From Lichenicola sp964245345 (GTDB lineage Bacteria > Pseudomonadota > Alphaproteobacteria > Acetobacterales > Acetobacteraceae): 5,807 nt of DNA. The DNA lies in contig CAXTMS010000215.1 of NCBI GenBank assembly GCA_964245345.1, forward strand, positions 1 through 5,807, read 5' to 3'. Below the pieces are notes generated by a model that searched no databases, was not told the origin of the DNA, and saw only the letters and a list, made by a program, of their open reading frames with translations. Shown piece by piece: positions 4,828 through 5,807 of this stretch (the stretch's first letter is position 1; the number at the start of each line of letters is the position of its first letter). A program made the position numbers and the translations under genes.

Positions 4828-5807
4828 CGATGAGCCGCCCCGATGCCGTCGAGGGCAGCGCGGAGCCCGGTGCCGTCCAGCCGAGACGCGGCCGCCGCCC
4901 GCGCCGCGGCACCAAGGGCGGCGCGCCGTTCCGGCGAGTCCGCCAGGCTGCGCAACGCGTCCGCCGCCTGTCCGGCGTCCGCCTCGGCCCACACGGCGCC
5001 GGGGGCCTCGAACACGCCGCGCGGGTCCCGGGCCGGGACCAGGCGGTAGCCGATCGGCACCCCGCAGCCCTGGTCCAGGAACTCGGTGGTGGCGGACCAG
5101 TCGGTGGCCACCACCGGACGGCCGAGCAGCATCGCCTGCGCCGGCACCAGGCCGAACCCTTCGCTCCGGTGCAGCGACAGCACCACGTCGCAGGCTCGGG
5201 TCAGGGCGTGCATGTCGGCTTCCGGCAGCATGCGAGTTTCCAGGCGGATGTTGGCAGCCCCGGCGACCGCGTCCCGGAGCAGCCCGAGATCGGCTGGGTA
5301 GTGCTCGACATGGCCCACCTTCAGCAGCAGCACACGGTCGGGCCGGTCGCCGAACGCTTGCCGGAACGCCCTGATCGCGGCCAGCGGGTTCTTGCGCACG
5401 AAGCTCGATGCCAGGTTGAAGGAGCACAGCACCACCACCGCGCCCTCCGGCAGCCCGAACGCCTGCCGGTCCAGCGCGGACGGAACAGGCGGCGCCAGGG
5501 CCACCGCGTGCGGCACCACCCGCACGCGGCCGGGCAGCAGCGGCTCCAGCGCGGCGGCGGTGAAGCGCGACGGCACCCAGGCCTCGTGCACGTGGCAGAG
5601 CGCCGGGCGCCAGATGTCCGGCACCGCCGGCAGCTCCCAGGCCCAGTAGCCGACCACGCGCCGTCCACGCAGCGCGCGCCGGCCGAGCGCGATCAGGGCG
5701 GCAGGAAGCTCGGGGGCGTTGACGTGCAGCACCAGCGCCGCCCGGTCGGGCCAGGTCGCGGTGGCCGGCGCGCGCGGCAGCCCGGGCCCGGCGGCGGGGG
5801 CGGCGTG
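4824..5807 (-). CDS. Glycosyltransferase, GT-B fold, GT4-like (5' end beyond window)
   Basis: 327 residues plus the stop are visible. The frame is open to the right edge, and the first visible residues (HAAPAAGPGLPRAPATATW) are not a start, so the N-terminus lies outside. An internal GTG at 5732 is not a likely start because the VLHVNAPELP strand runs across it. The N-terminal domain has VVGYWAWELPAVPDIWRP and VHEAWVPSRFTAAALEPL, a pattern common in bacterial glycosyltransferases of capsule and LPS clusters, followed by RVVPHAV. The donor domain has VVLCSFNLASSFVRKNPLAA, LLLKVGHVEH, LPEADMHALTRACDVVLSLH and RSEGFGLVPAQAMLLGRPVV, then TEFLD and GYRLVPARDPRG. The EX7E donor motif has Glu (codon 5162-5160), but the second position is Gln (codon 5138-5136) where family members usually have Glu. 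Even so, the fold looks intact. Its stop overlaps the start of the next glycosyltransferase, so the two probably act in the same polysaccharide pathway. Donor and acceptor cannot be told. Confidence 0.92.
   Translation of the reverse strand, partial: HAAPAAGPGLPRAPATATWPDRAALVLHVNAPELPAALIALGRRALRGRRVVGYWAWELPAVPDIWRPALCHVHEAWVPSRFTAAALEPLLPGRVRVVPHAVALAPPVPSALDRQAFGLPEGAVVVLCSFNLASSFVRKNPLAAIRAFRQAFGDRPDRVLLLKVGHVEHYPADLGLLRDAVAGAANIRLETRMLPEADMHALTRACDVVLSLHRSEGFGLVPAQAMLLGRPVVATDWSATTEFLDQGCGVPIGYRLVPARDPRGVFEAPGAVWAEADAGQAADALRSLADSPERRAALGAAARAAAASRLDGTGLRAALDGIGAAHR

Noticed and set aside
3487..4833. A 448-codon plus-strand frame starting before the gap
   Set aside because: It crosses the Ns and is antisense to the glycosyltransferase. 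Its composition (Gln, Arg, His, Gly) is that of a shadow frame.
3332..4915. A 527-codon minus-strand frame running through the Ns
   Set aside because: It is out of phase with the clear glycosyltransferase, is Arg/Ala/Pro-rich, and is artificially joined across unknown bases.
4694..5374. A 226-codon plus-strand frame
   Set aside because: It is an Arg/Pro-rich shadow opposite both glycosyltransferases, with no domain or ribosome site.
4828..5427. N-terminal extension of the downstream glycosyltransferase to 5427
   Set aside because: The extension is antiphase over the upstream glycosyltransferase. The GT-B N-terminal strand begins just after GTG 4827, and the GTGA overlap explains the start.

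Overview
The window is very GC-rich and its coding frames end almost every codon in G or C. The proteins look alphaproteobacterial. My best guess is the order Rhodospirillales, probably Acetobacteraceae, inferred from protein style without a search. There are five protein-coding genes, two of them cut by the window edges, and a run of 100 Ns at 3501-3600 that is an assembly gap.

Left block (1-2156, minus strand). Two genes are read leftwards as a likely operon. The first is a Mito_fiss_Elm1 (DUF1022) family protein at 1155-2156. Twenty bases after its stop a second gene starts at 1134 and runs off the left edge. I do not recognise that second protein; the part seen has an alpha/beta N-terminal half and a beta-rich C-terminal half.

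Middle (2157-3500). A 139-bp divergent intergenic region carries a fair sigma-70-like promoter facing right, a weaker one facing left, and a perfect 9-bp inverted repeat bracketing the right-facing promoter. A complete DEAD-box RNA helicase of the short RhlE-like type follows at 2296-3432 on the plus strand. Behind it are two overlapping, mutually exclusive small hairpins, then the gap.

Right block (3601-5807, minus strand). Two GT-B glycosyltransferases are read leftwards and share a GTGA stop/start overlap, so they are probably translationally coupled. The upstream one lacks its 5' end at the window edge. Such pairs usually belong to a surface polysaccharide (EPS or LPS) cluster, but the rest of the cluster is not visible. 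After the stop of the downstream enzyme the same frame stays open, with fully GC third positions, to the edge of the gap.

I see no RNA gene, CRISPR array, insertion sequence or phage gene. I found no convincing new multi-gene system. The best leads are the unrecognised protein tied to the ELM1-family gene, the Gln in place of the second Glu of the EX7E motif in one glycosyltransferase, and the sequence flanking the gap.
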